A DNA stretch of 64,000 bases from Sarcocystis neurona. Taxonomy: Eukaryota; Apicomplexa; Conoidasida; Eucoccidiorida; Sarcocystidae. The DNA is taken from positions 237,719 through 301,718 of the forward strand of contig KL647325.1 of NCBI GenBank assembly GCA_000727475.1, given 5' to 3'. A program made the position numbers and the translations under genes. The notes below the pieces were generated by a model. That model was not told the DNA's origin. It saw only the letters and a list, made by a program, of their open reading frames with translations, and did not search any database. Shown here one piece after another: positions 12,212 to 21,205 of the stretch; positions within the stretch are counted from its first letter, which is position 1, and every line of letters begins with the position of its first letter.

Positions 12212-15200
12212 ATGGAAGACCGATTCGAGAAGCGCGGTGCCGGTGCTGCTCTTGCTGCTGATGCGGGAGTCGAGGTTGCTGCCGGGGCACCGGCAGGAGA
12301 CCTGCAGCAGCGTGATGCCGGACAGTGCTGCGAGGAACTGCAGCAGCGACAGGAGCCGCACAGCAGCAGCAGAAGCGGCGAAGAAGAGAGCGACAGCTAC
12401 GCGGAGGTGGCGGAGGCGCAGAGCGAGCCGCGAGGCGACGACAGCGAGGAACTATGTCTAGAAGAGCAGCAGCACATTCTTGGCATTCTGCGACAGGTGC
12501 TTGCCACGTGCAGCAGTTCTGCAGCACGAGAAGGAGAGCAAAAGCAGCAGCAGCAGCGGCAGGCAGCAGCAGCAGCTCCTGGAGACGAAGACAGTTTCTC
12601 AGCAGCGGCGCAGACGCCGACACCACACAGTGCCGCTTTGCGGGTATCGCCCTTCACTTTAGCAGCAAGCGAAGAGGCGTTGTGCTTTCTCTGGGATATA
12701 TCCGTAGCGCCTGTTGGGGCAGCCTTTCTCTACGAGCACGGCGCTGTGCCGCTACTGCTGCTGCTGCTTCGTGCACGCGTCCTCCCGGCGCTGCAGCAGC
12801 AGGTGCAGGAGGAACAGCAGCAGGACGCACAGTACATGCAGCTGCGGCAACGACAACAGCAAGCGCCTCATCACGAGGAGGAGGAGGAGGAGCAGCAGCA
12901 GCAGCTCAGAGAGTTTCTTAAAGAGACTGCTGCGCAGCGACGGCAGAGCGAACAGGTGACAGCTGATGCATGCACCCCTGCTGAAGAAAGGAAAGAAAGC
13001 ATTCCCGCTGTTTCCGCTTCCACTGCTGAAGCGTCTACTACTCCTTTCGCTCCTGATAGCGCCACTATTTCTGCTACCTCTGGTGCTCCTGCTGCTTCAT
13101 CTGGTGCTCCCTCTGCTGTGGCAGATGCTGCAGCTGCTGCTGCTGCAGGCAGTGCTGCTACTTCCGGTCACGAGGTGGAGCTGGACCGGGCAGCAGAGGT
13201 CGTAGTGGGCATTTTGGGGAACCTGCTGTCTCATGCGGACTTGCTGTTGCAGTATCAGCAGCTGCAGCAGCCGAGTAGCCGCAGTAGAGCCGCCGGGAAC
13301 CGCCGAAGCAGCAGCGCTAGCGGTGCCTCCCCGAGCCGGGACGGCAGCAGCAACTTCCGCAACCAGGCAACTGCTGCTGCAGGTGGTGGTAACGCGGTGT
13401 GGAGTCGAGGTAGTATGCAGCAAGAAACCCGAGCAAGCCAGTTCTCTGCAGCTGAAGTATCGCAGACGCTCTGCTCTCTGCTGCTGCTGTCCACTGATGC
13501 ATGCACATTAAAGGAAGCGTTTCGGGCCTACGCCTCTCTGCTGTTTGCCGTCTCTTCCTCGCTGACTGAACCTGCTGTCTCTTCATCCTGTGTCGCTGCA
13601 GCCACAAGCCCCGGTGAAACTCTACTACGGAAGAACTCTGCGACTGCTAAGTCCGTCTCATCTGTTGACGCCGCTGCACGCAGTGAGGCCGCCAGTGCTG
13701 CTGCTTCTGCCGTTGCAGCATCATCTCCCGCAGCTGCTGATGTTGCGGAGGAAACCCTTTCCGCAGTATCTGCGAGTGCTGCAGAATGCGAGCAGCAAAA
13801 CACCGTGGGAGCTGCAGCAGCACGTCCGTCAGCGACAGCACCTGCGTCAGGAGCAGAAGCCTGTCAAGATGATGCTGCTGCAGGACAGGCGCTGCTGAGT
13901 CGCACGGTTGCGGTGTTAGAGTTTTCTTTGCGTGCCGAACTCATAGGAGCAGCTGCTGCGTTTTTGTCGCAGCTTGTCTCGCTCCTCGTCAACCGTGCTG
14001 CAGCTGCTGCTGCTACTGCTGCTACTCCTCGTGACCCTGCTTCCCGAGATTCTCCTGTTGCTGTTGGAAGTCTGTTTCCTTCTGCTGCATCATTTGCTGC
14101 TGCTCTCTCCGCCCTCTTGTTCGAAGTGCCACTACGTGGTGGCCTCTCACTTAGCAGCAGCGGCAGCACCCGCAGCCAACACCAAGCCAGCAGGAGCGGC
14201 AGCGACAGGAAAGTTTTCTACAGCCTCAGTGATACCAGAAGCAGCAGCGACAGCAGTAGCATTCACAACAGAAGCTTCCACAACAGCATCAGCATTCGCA
14301 GCAGCAACAGCAGCAGCAGCAGCAATAGCAATAGCAGCAGCAACAACAGCAGCCACAGCAATACCAGCAGCACAGAGGGTTTGTTTTCGGTGATTACGGC
14401 GCGCGTTGCAGAGCTGCTGGCTGTACAGCTGCCACAAGCGGAGCGTCTGGAAGCGCTGCTGACAAGACTCGCGTCTGATGGAGATAGCAGCAGCAGCAGC
14501 GTGAGGTGCTGCGCCAACAGCCGCAGGAGACGGAACAGCAGCAAGGCGTGGGTGCAGCACATAGCCGAAGAGCTGTTTCCAGCACAAGTACTCGAGCAGC
14601 TGCCTCTGGAGCTGGGTGGCAGTGCCGCCTGCTACGCGCTGCAGCAAATGCTGCTGCTTCTCGAGGCTCTGCTCTGTCTGTACCTCGACGATCAGCAGCA
14701 GCTGCAACAGGGACACCAAGTGGTGTCGCAGGCGCAGCAGCAGGGAGAACAGCAGCAGCAGAAGACTGTGGTTGATGATGGACAGAGAAGAGAACGTCTG
14801 CTGCTGCTGGAGTTGATGCAGATATCTACGAACTGCTTACGCTGCTGCACGGAGGAACCCACACTTCGTGTTGCGCTGCTGCTGCTGTTGCGAGTAGTCA
14901 CTCATGCGCGATGCATGCGACGCACGGTCGCCGTTGATGCTGCTACCGCTGCTGCCTCGCAGACACCTGCTGCTGCTGGCGGAGCAGGTGCCGCTGCGGG
15001 TGACAAAACGTCTTCTGCTGCTGGTCGAGTTGTTCCTGCTGCAGCTGCTCCTCGTGACACTGCGTCTGCTGGCGATGCAGCAGCTGCTGTTTCTCACCCA
15101 GCTGCTGCCGCTGCTCACGTTGCAGCGTCTGCTGCTCAGACGGGTGCTGCGGAAGAGGACGCGATGCCGCTGCTGCGTCTGATCGCAGCAGACCTCCGAC

Positions 15201-15889
15201 TGCTGCTGAACGACACCGAGGGGAAAGAAGAAGTTGCAGAGAAACTGCTGCTTTTGCGACATGAAGGCGAGATACAAGGGGACGGCGATGCACTGCTGTG
15301 TATACTTTTCGTGCTGCAGTTCTCTCCGCCGTCGCTTTGGGAATCATGCAGGGACGAGTTGCTCGAAACAGTACACGCGCACGTCGCTGCTGCAGCCTCT
15401 CCAGCAAAGGCCCCCGGAGCAGCAGCAGCATCAGCACCAGCACCAGCAGAGGCTGCAAAGTCAGCAGCAGCCGCGTTCACTGCAGCGTCTGCTGATGCCG
15501 CTGTTGCTGCTGCTCCGAGCATCGGATCAAGTGCCCTCATGGGGAGAAGCAGGCAGGGAGTTGCAGGAGGAGGAGCCGCGACATCGTGCGAGGAGGTTGC
15601 AGCAGCAGAAGACACGGACCCAGCAGCCGGGGGGGAGGCTTCGGAAACAGCAGCAGGGGAGACAGCAGCAGGAGCAGCAGCGAGTGTGGTCACTGCATCC
15701 ACAGCAGGAGCGGCGGGGGAGGAGGAGGAGGCAGCGGCTGCTGCAGGATGGACGCAAGAGAGCGAGAAAACAACAGCAGGACCATCGGTAGCAGGGAGAG
15801 GGAGGAGGGCGTGTTGGTCGTTGGAAGAGGCACTAGACAGTCATTTCCTACGATTTCTGCTGAAGGCTGTCTCCAGCGATGCCGCTTAA
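12212..15889 (+). CDS. SAAL1-like: SAAL1-like armadillo-repeat protein
   Basis: Single open frame of 1225 codons from ATG 12212 to TAA. Around residues 156-190 it reads ALCFLWDISV...AAFLYEHGAVPLLLLLL, and around 330-340 VVVGILGNLLSH. These follow the order and wording of the conserved N-terminal block of SAAL1 (serum amyloid A-like 1): an LWDxS segment, a FLxxxxAxxxLLxxL segment, then VGILGN. Later helical blocks (SQTLCSLLLLSTDACTL; WVQHIAEELFPAQVLEQL; LLLLELMQISTNCLRC; SHFLRFLLKAV at the C-terminus) fit the ARM-like fold. Animal SAAL1 is about 470 aa; the excess here is Ala, Gln, Ser and Glu runs between helices. In animals SAAL1 is linked to cell proliferation, with no enzymatic activity known to me. 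A short upstream exon ending at the CCACAG before 12212 is possible. Assignment rests on motif order and not on a computed alignment. Confidence 0.68.
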   Translation: MEDRFEKRGAGAALAADAGVEVAAGAPAGDLQQRDAGQCCEELQQRQEPHSSSRSGEEESDSYAEVAEAQSEPRGDDSEELCLEEQQHILGILRQVLATCSSSAAREGEQKQQQQRQAAAAAPGDEDSFSAAAQTPTPHSAALRVSPFTLAASEEALCFLWDISVAPVGAAFLYEHGAVPLLLLLLRARVLPALQQQVQEEQQQDAQYMQLRQRQQQAPHHEEEEEEQQQQLREFLKETAAQRRQSEQVTADACTPAEERKESIPAVSASTAEASTTPFAPDSATISATSGAPAASSGAPSAVADAAAAAAAGSAATSGHEVELDRAAEVVVGILGNLLSHADLLLQYQQLQQPSSRSRAAGNRRSSSASGASPSRDGSSNFRNQATAAAGGGNAVWSRGSMQQETRASQFSAAEVSQTLCSLLLLSTDACTLKEAFRAYASLLFAVSSSLTEPAVSSSCVAAATSPGETLLRKNSATAKSVSSVDAAARSEAASAAASAVAASSPAAADVAEETLSAVSASAAECEQQNTVGAAAARPSATAPASGAEACQDDAAAGQALLSRTVAVLEFSLRAELIGAAAAFLSQLVSLLVNRAAAAAATAATPRDPASRDSPVAVGSLFPSAASFAAALSALLFEVPLRGGLSLSSSGSTRSQHQASRSGSDRKVFYSLSDTRSSSDSSSIHNRSFHNSISIRSSNSSSSSNSNSSSNNSSHSNTSSTEGLFSVITARVAELLAVQLPQAERLEALLTRLASDGDSSSSSVRCCANSRRRRNSSKAWVQHIAEELFPAQVLEQLPLELGGSAACYALQQMLLLLEALLCLYLDDQQQLQQGHQVVSQAQQQGEQQQQKTVVDDGQRRERLLLLELMQISTNCLRCCTEEPTLRVALLLLLRVVTHARCMRRTVAVDAATAAASQTPAAAGGAGAAAGDKTSSAAGRVVPAAAAPRDTASAGDAAAAVSHPAAAAAHVAASAAQTGAAEEDAMPLLRLIAADLRLLLNDTEGKEEVAEKLLLLRHEGEIQGDGDALLCILFVLQFSPPSLWESCRDELLETVHAHVAAAASPAKAPGAAAASAPAPAEAAKSAAAAFTAASADAAVAAAPSIGSSALMGRSRQGVAGGGAATSCEEVAAAEDTDPAAGGEASETAAGETAAGAAASVVTASTAGAAGEEEEAAAAAGWTQESEKTTAGPSVAGRGRRACWSLEEALDSHFLRFLLKAVSSDAA

Positions 15890-16930
15890 AAAGTTGGATT
15901 TTTGTCGTCGAGTTCAACGGGTCTCTTAGGTTGCTTGACGTGTTAGGATTCTCGGTTCACATACATACATTTGTATACATGTAGCTCCATGTAGGTCCAT
16001 ATGTGTAGGCGAGCGTGGGACTGATTTGAGGCCAAACACGTGTGTGCATCTATGTGTGTGGAAGACACGTCCATACATACCACACTGGAGGAGAAAAACT
16101 GCATGAAGTGCAGATTTCTATGTGTTTTGCCTTTGTGTGTATCTATGCATGCAGGTCCTTCCATCCTTCGTTCGCCGTGTTCTTGTGTATATATAAGTGA
16201 GTGTGTATTTGTGCTAGAATGACAGCAAACAGATATCCAGGTCTGTGCGTAGACCACACCTGACGTGCGTGTGTGTGTATACATATAATTATCCCGTACC
16301 AGCTGTATATGTGTGTGTACATACGTGTATGGATGGATGGATGGATGGGCAGATTTCTAGACTGAGTGCTGCGAAAATTTTTCTGCGGTACCCGCGTAAT
16401 GCTTCACAGCGAGTGTGCTGATGGCGTGTCTACAGGCCGTACTGTGCATCAAATCGTTTATATTGGCTACAGGCGAGAAGCTGCGACACACGTTTGGCGT
16501 CTTGACGTTTGCCCTGCTGCCGCTCTGTTCTGCGTCCCATTCTGTTACCTCCCGTCTAAACTGTTTCCCCTTTTTGAGGTCGCTGCGCTCTCGCCAACAA
16601 GAAGCCTTCGTGCGGGAATTTAAAAGCTGAGGCTCCTGCTCGTGATGCTATTGGCGGTGCTCCAGTAGCTGCTCCTGCTTCTGCCGCTGTTGTTGCCGCT
16701 GGTCTTGCTTCTGATGCTGCTGCGGCTACTGCACATGACTCTGTTGCTGCTATGGTCGTAGACAGTGGTGCTGCTGCAGGTGACGCTGCCGCTGCTGCTG
16801 TTATCGCTGGTGATGTATCGGGTGGCGTTGCTTGTGGTGATGCTCGCGCAGCTGCTGCTCCGAGGTGTCTGCTGCTGCCGCCGTTGCCGCGACCGCTGCT
16901 GCTGTTGCTGTTGGTGGTCCTCGTCTAATG
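15890..16930. other. Spacer with Ala-reading GCT repeat
   Basis: AT/TG-rich flank (15.95-16.33 kb, including four GGAT units near 16331) is followed by about 300 bp of GCT/GCTGCT repeat (16625-16930). On the plus strand the repeat reads as an Ala/Val-rich frame starting NLKAEAPARDAIGGAP. It has no start codon and no clear splice site, so I call it repeat, with the reservation that it could be a repeat-bearing exon of the plus-strand gene that ends at 18309. Confidence 0.4.
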
Positions 16931-16933
16931 TGC

Positions 16934-17098
16934 AAGCTGCTGCCGACGCCGGGGCTGCCTTTTCCACCCGCGTTTTCGAACGTCAATATTACAACAGAAC
17001 AACAGCTATTCCACTGTTGCTGCGCAGCTGCTTCTCACGCCTTCATGACATTCTCCCTGCGCCTCCCACAGAATGGCCAAATTTACTCTCTGTACACA
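16934..17098 (+). CDS. Candidate internal exon, plus strand
   Basis: A non-repetitive plus-strand frame reads AAFSTRVFERQYYNRTT, then PLLLRSCFSRLHDILPAPP and TEWPNLL before entering TG/TA repeat, where GTACAC and GTATGT can act as donors. The amino-acid composition is protein-like and the frame is kept from the preceding GCT repeat. It may belong with the terminal exon at 18178-18309. No family was recognised. Confidence 0.28.
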
Positions 17099-17512
17099 TA
17101 CACATTCATATACAAGTATGTGTATATATATATATAAATTTTTGTGTGTATTATTTACCTACATGCGCACAGCCGTGGCTGTCTGTGTGGACATACGTAG
17201 ACGTAAGCAGATACTCACGTGAATCTACAGAGATTTTTTGTGTTTATTTGTACACGTGTGTATATGTGCATATTTTTAGGTGTATCAGCGTATATCTGTA
17301 AGCACACACCAACACAGAACCACACACGTATACGTGCTACCTTCGAGCCGCGTTGATACCACGTACGCAACGACTACGAATGTGGGTTCATTGCATCGCG
17401 CTGTAAGGAAGAGAACGAGCTTTCACTGCTCATGTAGTGCTCATAGTAAAAGACGAGTTGCACACTGGTGACCGAGTCACTCTTTTGGTAAAGTGATAGG
17501 GGTACTGGACAG

Positions 17513-17598
17513 CGCGCATGCGGCAGCAGCTAGATTAACCCGATCGCGAGCTTCTCACTGCGTACCCTGCGGTGTTCTGAAGGAATTCTCTGGAAGAG
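17513..17598 (+). CDS. Candidate internal exon, plus strand
   Basis: 86-bp segment between an AG acceptor (GGACAG) and a GTATAC donor. The open reading AHAAAARLTRSRASHCVPC...LKEFSGR contains a CVPC cysteine pair. It enters in phase 2 and leaves in phase 1, so it cannot join directly to the phase-0 exon at 18178; at least one more exon would lie between. Function unknown. Confidence 0.25.
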
Positions 17599-17936
17599 GT
17601 ATACTTCCGCGGTCGCATTTTTTACAATACGATATATATATATATGTATATAATATATATATATATATATTCATACGCCTGTTTACGTACACTTAGTTGA
17701 GGTGTACGTCTGTGTAGATGACACGCGTGAAGGCGGCATGTATATATATATATATATATATATAGGCGTTGGTTTTGATGCCTGTGTGGCCCTCAACATG
17801 TGCATATATGGATATAAAGATTTCTAGCTTTCTAGAGCAAGCATCCGTTTACGCGCACGCACACCTCGGCGTCGAAATATATATACATGTATATATATTT
17901 ATTTATATATGTGCGCATAACGCGTACGGCGGATAC

Positions 17937-18643
17937 ATACGTCTCATCACCAGAGATGACAGCTAGTAAAGAAAAGCTACTACGTAGGTTTATAGCCATC
18001 GCATCACTGCCCGTGACTTTGCGGCTATAAGAAGAGGACTCGCTGGGAGGGAGAAAACATATAAATGCAAAGAATATTGTCGAGAGGATGTAGAGTTTCG
18101 CAGAACAGTAAGAGGACCAATTCTGTGTAATAATCGTGTCAGATGCTAATCCGAACTTCACGTTATCTGCCTTGTAGGTCTCTGCTCTTTCAAAACGTAT
18201 TCGCCTGGAAGAGAGGGAAATAGAGAGGGATTACAAATGGCAAAGGAGACAAAATAAGGAGGATTATCAAAATCGCTACTCGTACACCGAGATAGGAAGA
18301 GCAATGTAGCTTATACCTCTCTCTAGACGTTCTGGTCAGTCTTGTGAAGGCAGCTGTGCCGGGCGTGAGTGCTCGAAGAAGACGACCAAGCAGAAGCCGA
18401 GGGAAAGGAATACGTTGGGACAAAATTAGCTGCGAACGCAACGAAAGAACGACGCGGCAGTAAACTCGCAAAGCGCTCTTTCCATTGCGTGCTTCCGCCG
18501 GTGTCAATCTCGCGTTCTGCGGACTGTGATCCAACTCAAAATTATATGACAAAATACGTCTCATCAGCAGAAATAATGACAGCTAGTAAAGAAAATCTAC
18601 TACGTAGGTTTATAGGTATCGTGTCACTGCCCGTGACTTTGGA
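17937..18643. repeat. Pair of about 88-bp direct repeats (17937-18024 and 18556-18643)
   Basis: The two blocks share ATACGTCTCATCA, GACAGCTAGTAAAGAAAA, CTACTACGTAGGTTTATAG and CACTGCCCGTGACTTTG with scattered substitutions. They flank the exon at 18178-18309. Both have an open frame that reads TASKEKLLRRFIAIASLPV in the first and TASKENLLRRFIGIVSLPV in the second. No terminal inverted repeats or target-site duplication were seen. Confidence 0.75.
18178..18309 (+). CDS. Terminal exon of an unidentified plus-strand gene
   Basis: An acceptor (TTATCTGCCTTGTAG) opens an exon of exactly 43 codons plus TAG in phase 0. It reads VSALSKRIRLEEREIERD, then KWQRRQNKEDYQNRYSYTEI and GRAM. The charged helical C-terminus (Arg/Glu/Lys/Gln) is typical of real coding sequence and unlike the AT-rich surroundings. 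Upstream exons probably lie in 16.9-18.1 kb. No family was recognised. Confidence 0.45.
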   Translation, partial: VSALSKRIRLEEREIERDYKWQRRQNKEDYQNRYSYTEIGRAM

Positions 18644-19121
18644 CACTTAGACCGCGCAGAAAGACGACCATTTCCCTTTCGGCTCGGGAGCATGCCGAGA
18701 TTCTTGTGAGATAATAATTCTGCGTCATTTAGATTTGCTTCATCGCTCGGTAAGGCACTGATTGGCATGTCGTGTCCCTATATACTTACACACATATGTA
18801 TATATATATACAATATATATATATATATAGGTCAGTATAAGTTTGATGTTCTGGTTCCTCGGTGTCGCTCTTGCATCCCTGCGGCTCAGAGAGTGGGGTA
18901 CGTGGGTACGTGTCAACAACTCCTTTGCAATGGTTGACAAAAGCGCTTCAGTACCAATCTAAGAGCTATAACTCGCGTTCAACCGTCAGTCCCTGTGTAA
19001 TGCTTGTGGGGTTGGACTCACGCACCCATTTGTGGGGGAGACAGGCACAGTTGTAGCCTTCGCGTAACTTACACCACCGCAGTTATCGTAACATCCTCTC
19101 TCGTCACGTGACGGACTTTTC

Positions 19122-19253
19122 TGCCTTGTGAATTCATTTCTGTATCGCGTATGAAGAGCAGATCTTTGCGCAACGTATGGGACTGAAACTCCTTGCTTTG
19201 TGGATCTATTTCTGCAACGCCCATGAAAAGCAGATCCCTAGGCAGCGTACGGT
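19122..19253. repeat. Imperfect tandem duplication, period about 71 bp
   Basis: 19122-19182 and 19193-19253 align as TTGTGRATYYATTTCTG, then CGYRYATGAARAGCAGATC, then GCGYACGGT/GCGCAACGTATGG, with many transitions. This is an old two-copy duplication in otherwise unassigned sequence. Confidence 0.55.
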
Positions 19254-19607
19254 ACCACTTGGGTGTTCTTTCACTTCTTCCATGTATCTTCTAGAAAATG
19301 CGGGGCGTAGGTTCTTCTTCCTAAACACACGCTGTATCCGAGTCACTTCCACCCCCCACGTATAAAGATATCTGTGATCAGTGCTTATCTGTGCACGCTA
19401 CAGCACCCTGTGTTGATTCGTGAGTACGTTATATTTTCCCCTGACCTACTACTGGCAGAAAGGCCATTGATCTACGTAATTATCTTCTGCAACTCCCTTC
19501 ACTTGGATAATGTGTAGGAACGGGTGTCCGCGCCATCCGTCCGTTCGTGCAGTGTAACAAAAAAAACAAAATTGCATGCGGCGCAAATACCTTGGTTTTC
19601 AGCTTGT

Positions 19608-19810
19608 TCAACAGTGCATCCGCAGCGCGACGTCGAGGACAACGATTGCTACATTCACGAAAAAGTGAAAGGCCTTCGCTGAGTCGGTCAGCGTTTCACG
19701 TTTTAAGTCGCACACCAGAACATCTACAACAGAGATATGCGATCGTTTGTCGCATACACTGCCATCCGTGGACAGGCGTTTCACGTCACTACGCCCCTGT
19801 ACAGATAGGC
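19608..19810 (-). CDS. Candidate terminal exon, minus strand
   Basis: The acceptor AAAACAG opens a 66-codon phase-1 exon ending in TGA. It reads LSVQGRSDVKRLSTDGS, then SHISVVDVLVCDLKRETL and AFHFFVNVAIVVLDVALRMHC. The splice site and the mixed hydrophobic/charged composition favour the minus strand. A competing plus-strand frame (19547-19852, ending in a hydrophobic tail FFVLSVAVVAAG) overlaps it. Only one can be the main gene. Function unknown. Confidence 0.35.
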
Positions 19811-20662
19811 CTGTTTTTTGTCCTTTCCGTTGCCGTCGTAGCGGCAGGGTAGGAAGTACGCAGCTGCTGCAGAAGAATACCCGTGGTGCTGTGTCAGTTT
19901 CAGTGTGCGCCCACTGAATCACACACATGCATACGTTCAGACATACGCCAGACAAAGAAGAATCTCCACACAAATCTACGTGTATGTGTTTGCACAGATG
20001 TGAGTTCGTGCCTGTATAAATGACCTTGTGCACCAACATGTACACCCAGATATTCTGCTCCGCACTCGGCGCTCTGGCACGCAAGTAATACTTACGCCTC
20101 CCTGTTTAATTTGGTGAGTGTACGTAGAGAGGAGTTTCTGCTGAGTAGGGTGTACTTCGTGACTTGATTCCGCCGAATCGGAGATAGCGTTTACAGAGCG
20201 GCAAGGCTGCTGCGCCTCCTCCTGCTGCTGCGTCTGCGTCTGCAGCCTGAGCTGCTGTTGTTCCTCAGGTTGCGCGGTACCTTTGACCGTGAATCATTTT
20301 CCACGTTTATCTACTCATCAAGGAGTGCTGAAAGTATAAGAGCGCAGTTACGCGTTTGAGACGACAAATAGAGGTATAGAAAAGAGGGAGAACCTACACA
20401 TGGGACCGCCTACGGGATCGGGTCGTCAGAAGAACGGCTGCACTGCCGCCCGCACAACAGAATATCTACAGATACCACACTCATACGCACGAGTGAATGC
20501 GTACGTGCGCAGTCCCTATATATACGTATACATATATTTATGGATATATATGCACATATGAGAACACCAGCCTGGTTCTGAGAGCAACGTCTCAGAGTAG
20601 GGTAGTACAAATCTGTATAGAGAGGCACGTGAATGCGGTGAGGTACCCACACGCATGCGTTA

Positions 20663-21205
20663 ATGGAAGTATACATAGGTATGCGTATATATATAGCCCA
20701 AGTGTGTGCAGGCATGCATGCAGCGTTGTGCTACGCAGGAGCAGCCAGAGCCGCACCAACAGCCGGCAATGCATGCGCTGTTGTGTCGCTAATTGATCTG
20801 TACGCCGTGGCCACGTGGAGGCCCGTAAGAAGAAGGTGGACGTACAAACGTATCTCCCGCTTTCTCTCCAACAGCCAGTTTCCATGTAAGGAAGCAGAGG
20901 CCAGGATCCCTAAGGCTCAGCAGGAACTCGAGCACTGCATTTTCTTTGCTGCGGGCTTTAGACACGGTCGCATCTCCTTAGAGACACGAAGAGGAAGACT
21001 AGAGAAGAAGAACACTGCCACACGTACACTGCGCAAGCTGGACGGAAAAGAGAAGGCCAAAGCTCAGTCGTTGGCCCTCGCGGAAGCAGCAGACGAGAAG
21101 ATGCCCACGGGACAGGGCGAGGAAGATAAGAAGAAGCAGCAGAGGAACAAGAAGGCCAAAGAACGTCGAAAGGAAGCGGAAAGTGAGGAGAAGCTGCAGC
21201 GGTGA
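20663..21205 (+). CDS. Hypothetical Lys/Glu-rich protein, C-terminal part
   Basis: Open plus-strand frame of 180 codons. The first about 20 codons come from TATA-type repeat and are doubtful. An AG acceptor before 20731 could be the true exon start. The body reads IDLYAVATWRP, RFLSNSQFPCKEAEARIP, KAQQELEHCIFFAAGFRHG and then a long basic/acidic coiled-coil-like tail (LRKLDGKEKAKAQSLALAEAADEK; GEEDKKKQQRNKKAKERRKE) ending KLQR-stop. The C-terminal 100 residues are convincing coding sequence. The tail resembles many nucleolar or cytoskeletal proteins in composition only. Upstream exons are likely. Confidence 0.45.
   Translation: MEVYIGMRIYIAQVCAGMHAALCYAGAARAAPTAGNACAVVSLIDLYAVATWRPVRRRWTYKRISRFLSNSQFPCKEAEARIPKAQQELEHCIFFAAGFRHGRISLETRRGRLEKKNTATRTLRKLDGKEKAKAQSLALAEAADEKMPTGQGEEDKKKQQRNKKAKERRKEAESEEKLQR

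Noticed and set aside
17937..19253. Transposable element as the source of the 88-bp and 71-bp repeats
   Set aside because: No terminal inverted repeats, target-site duplications, reverse transcriptase or transposase motifs seen.
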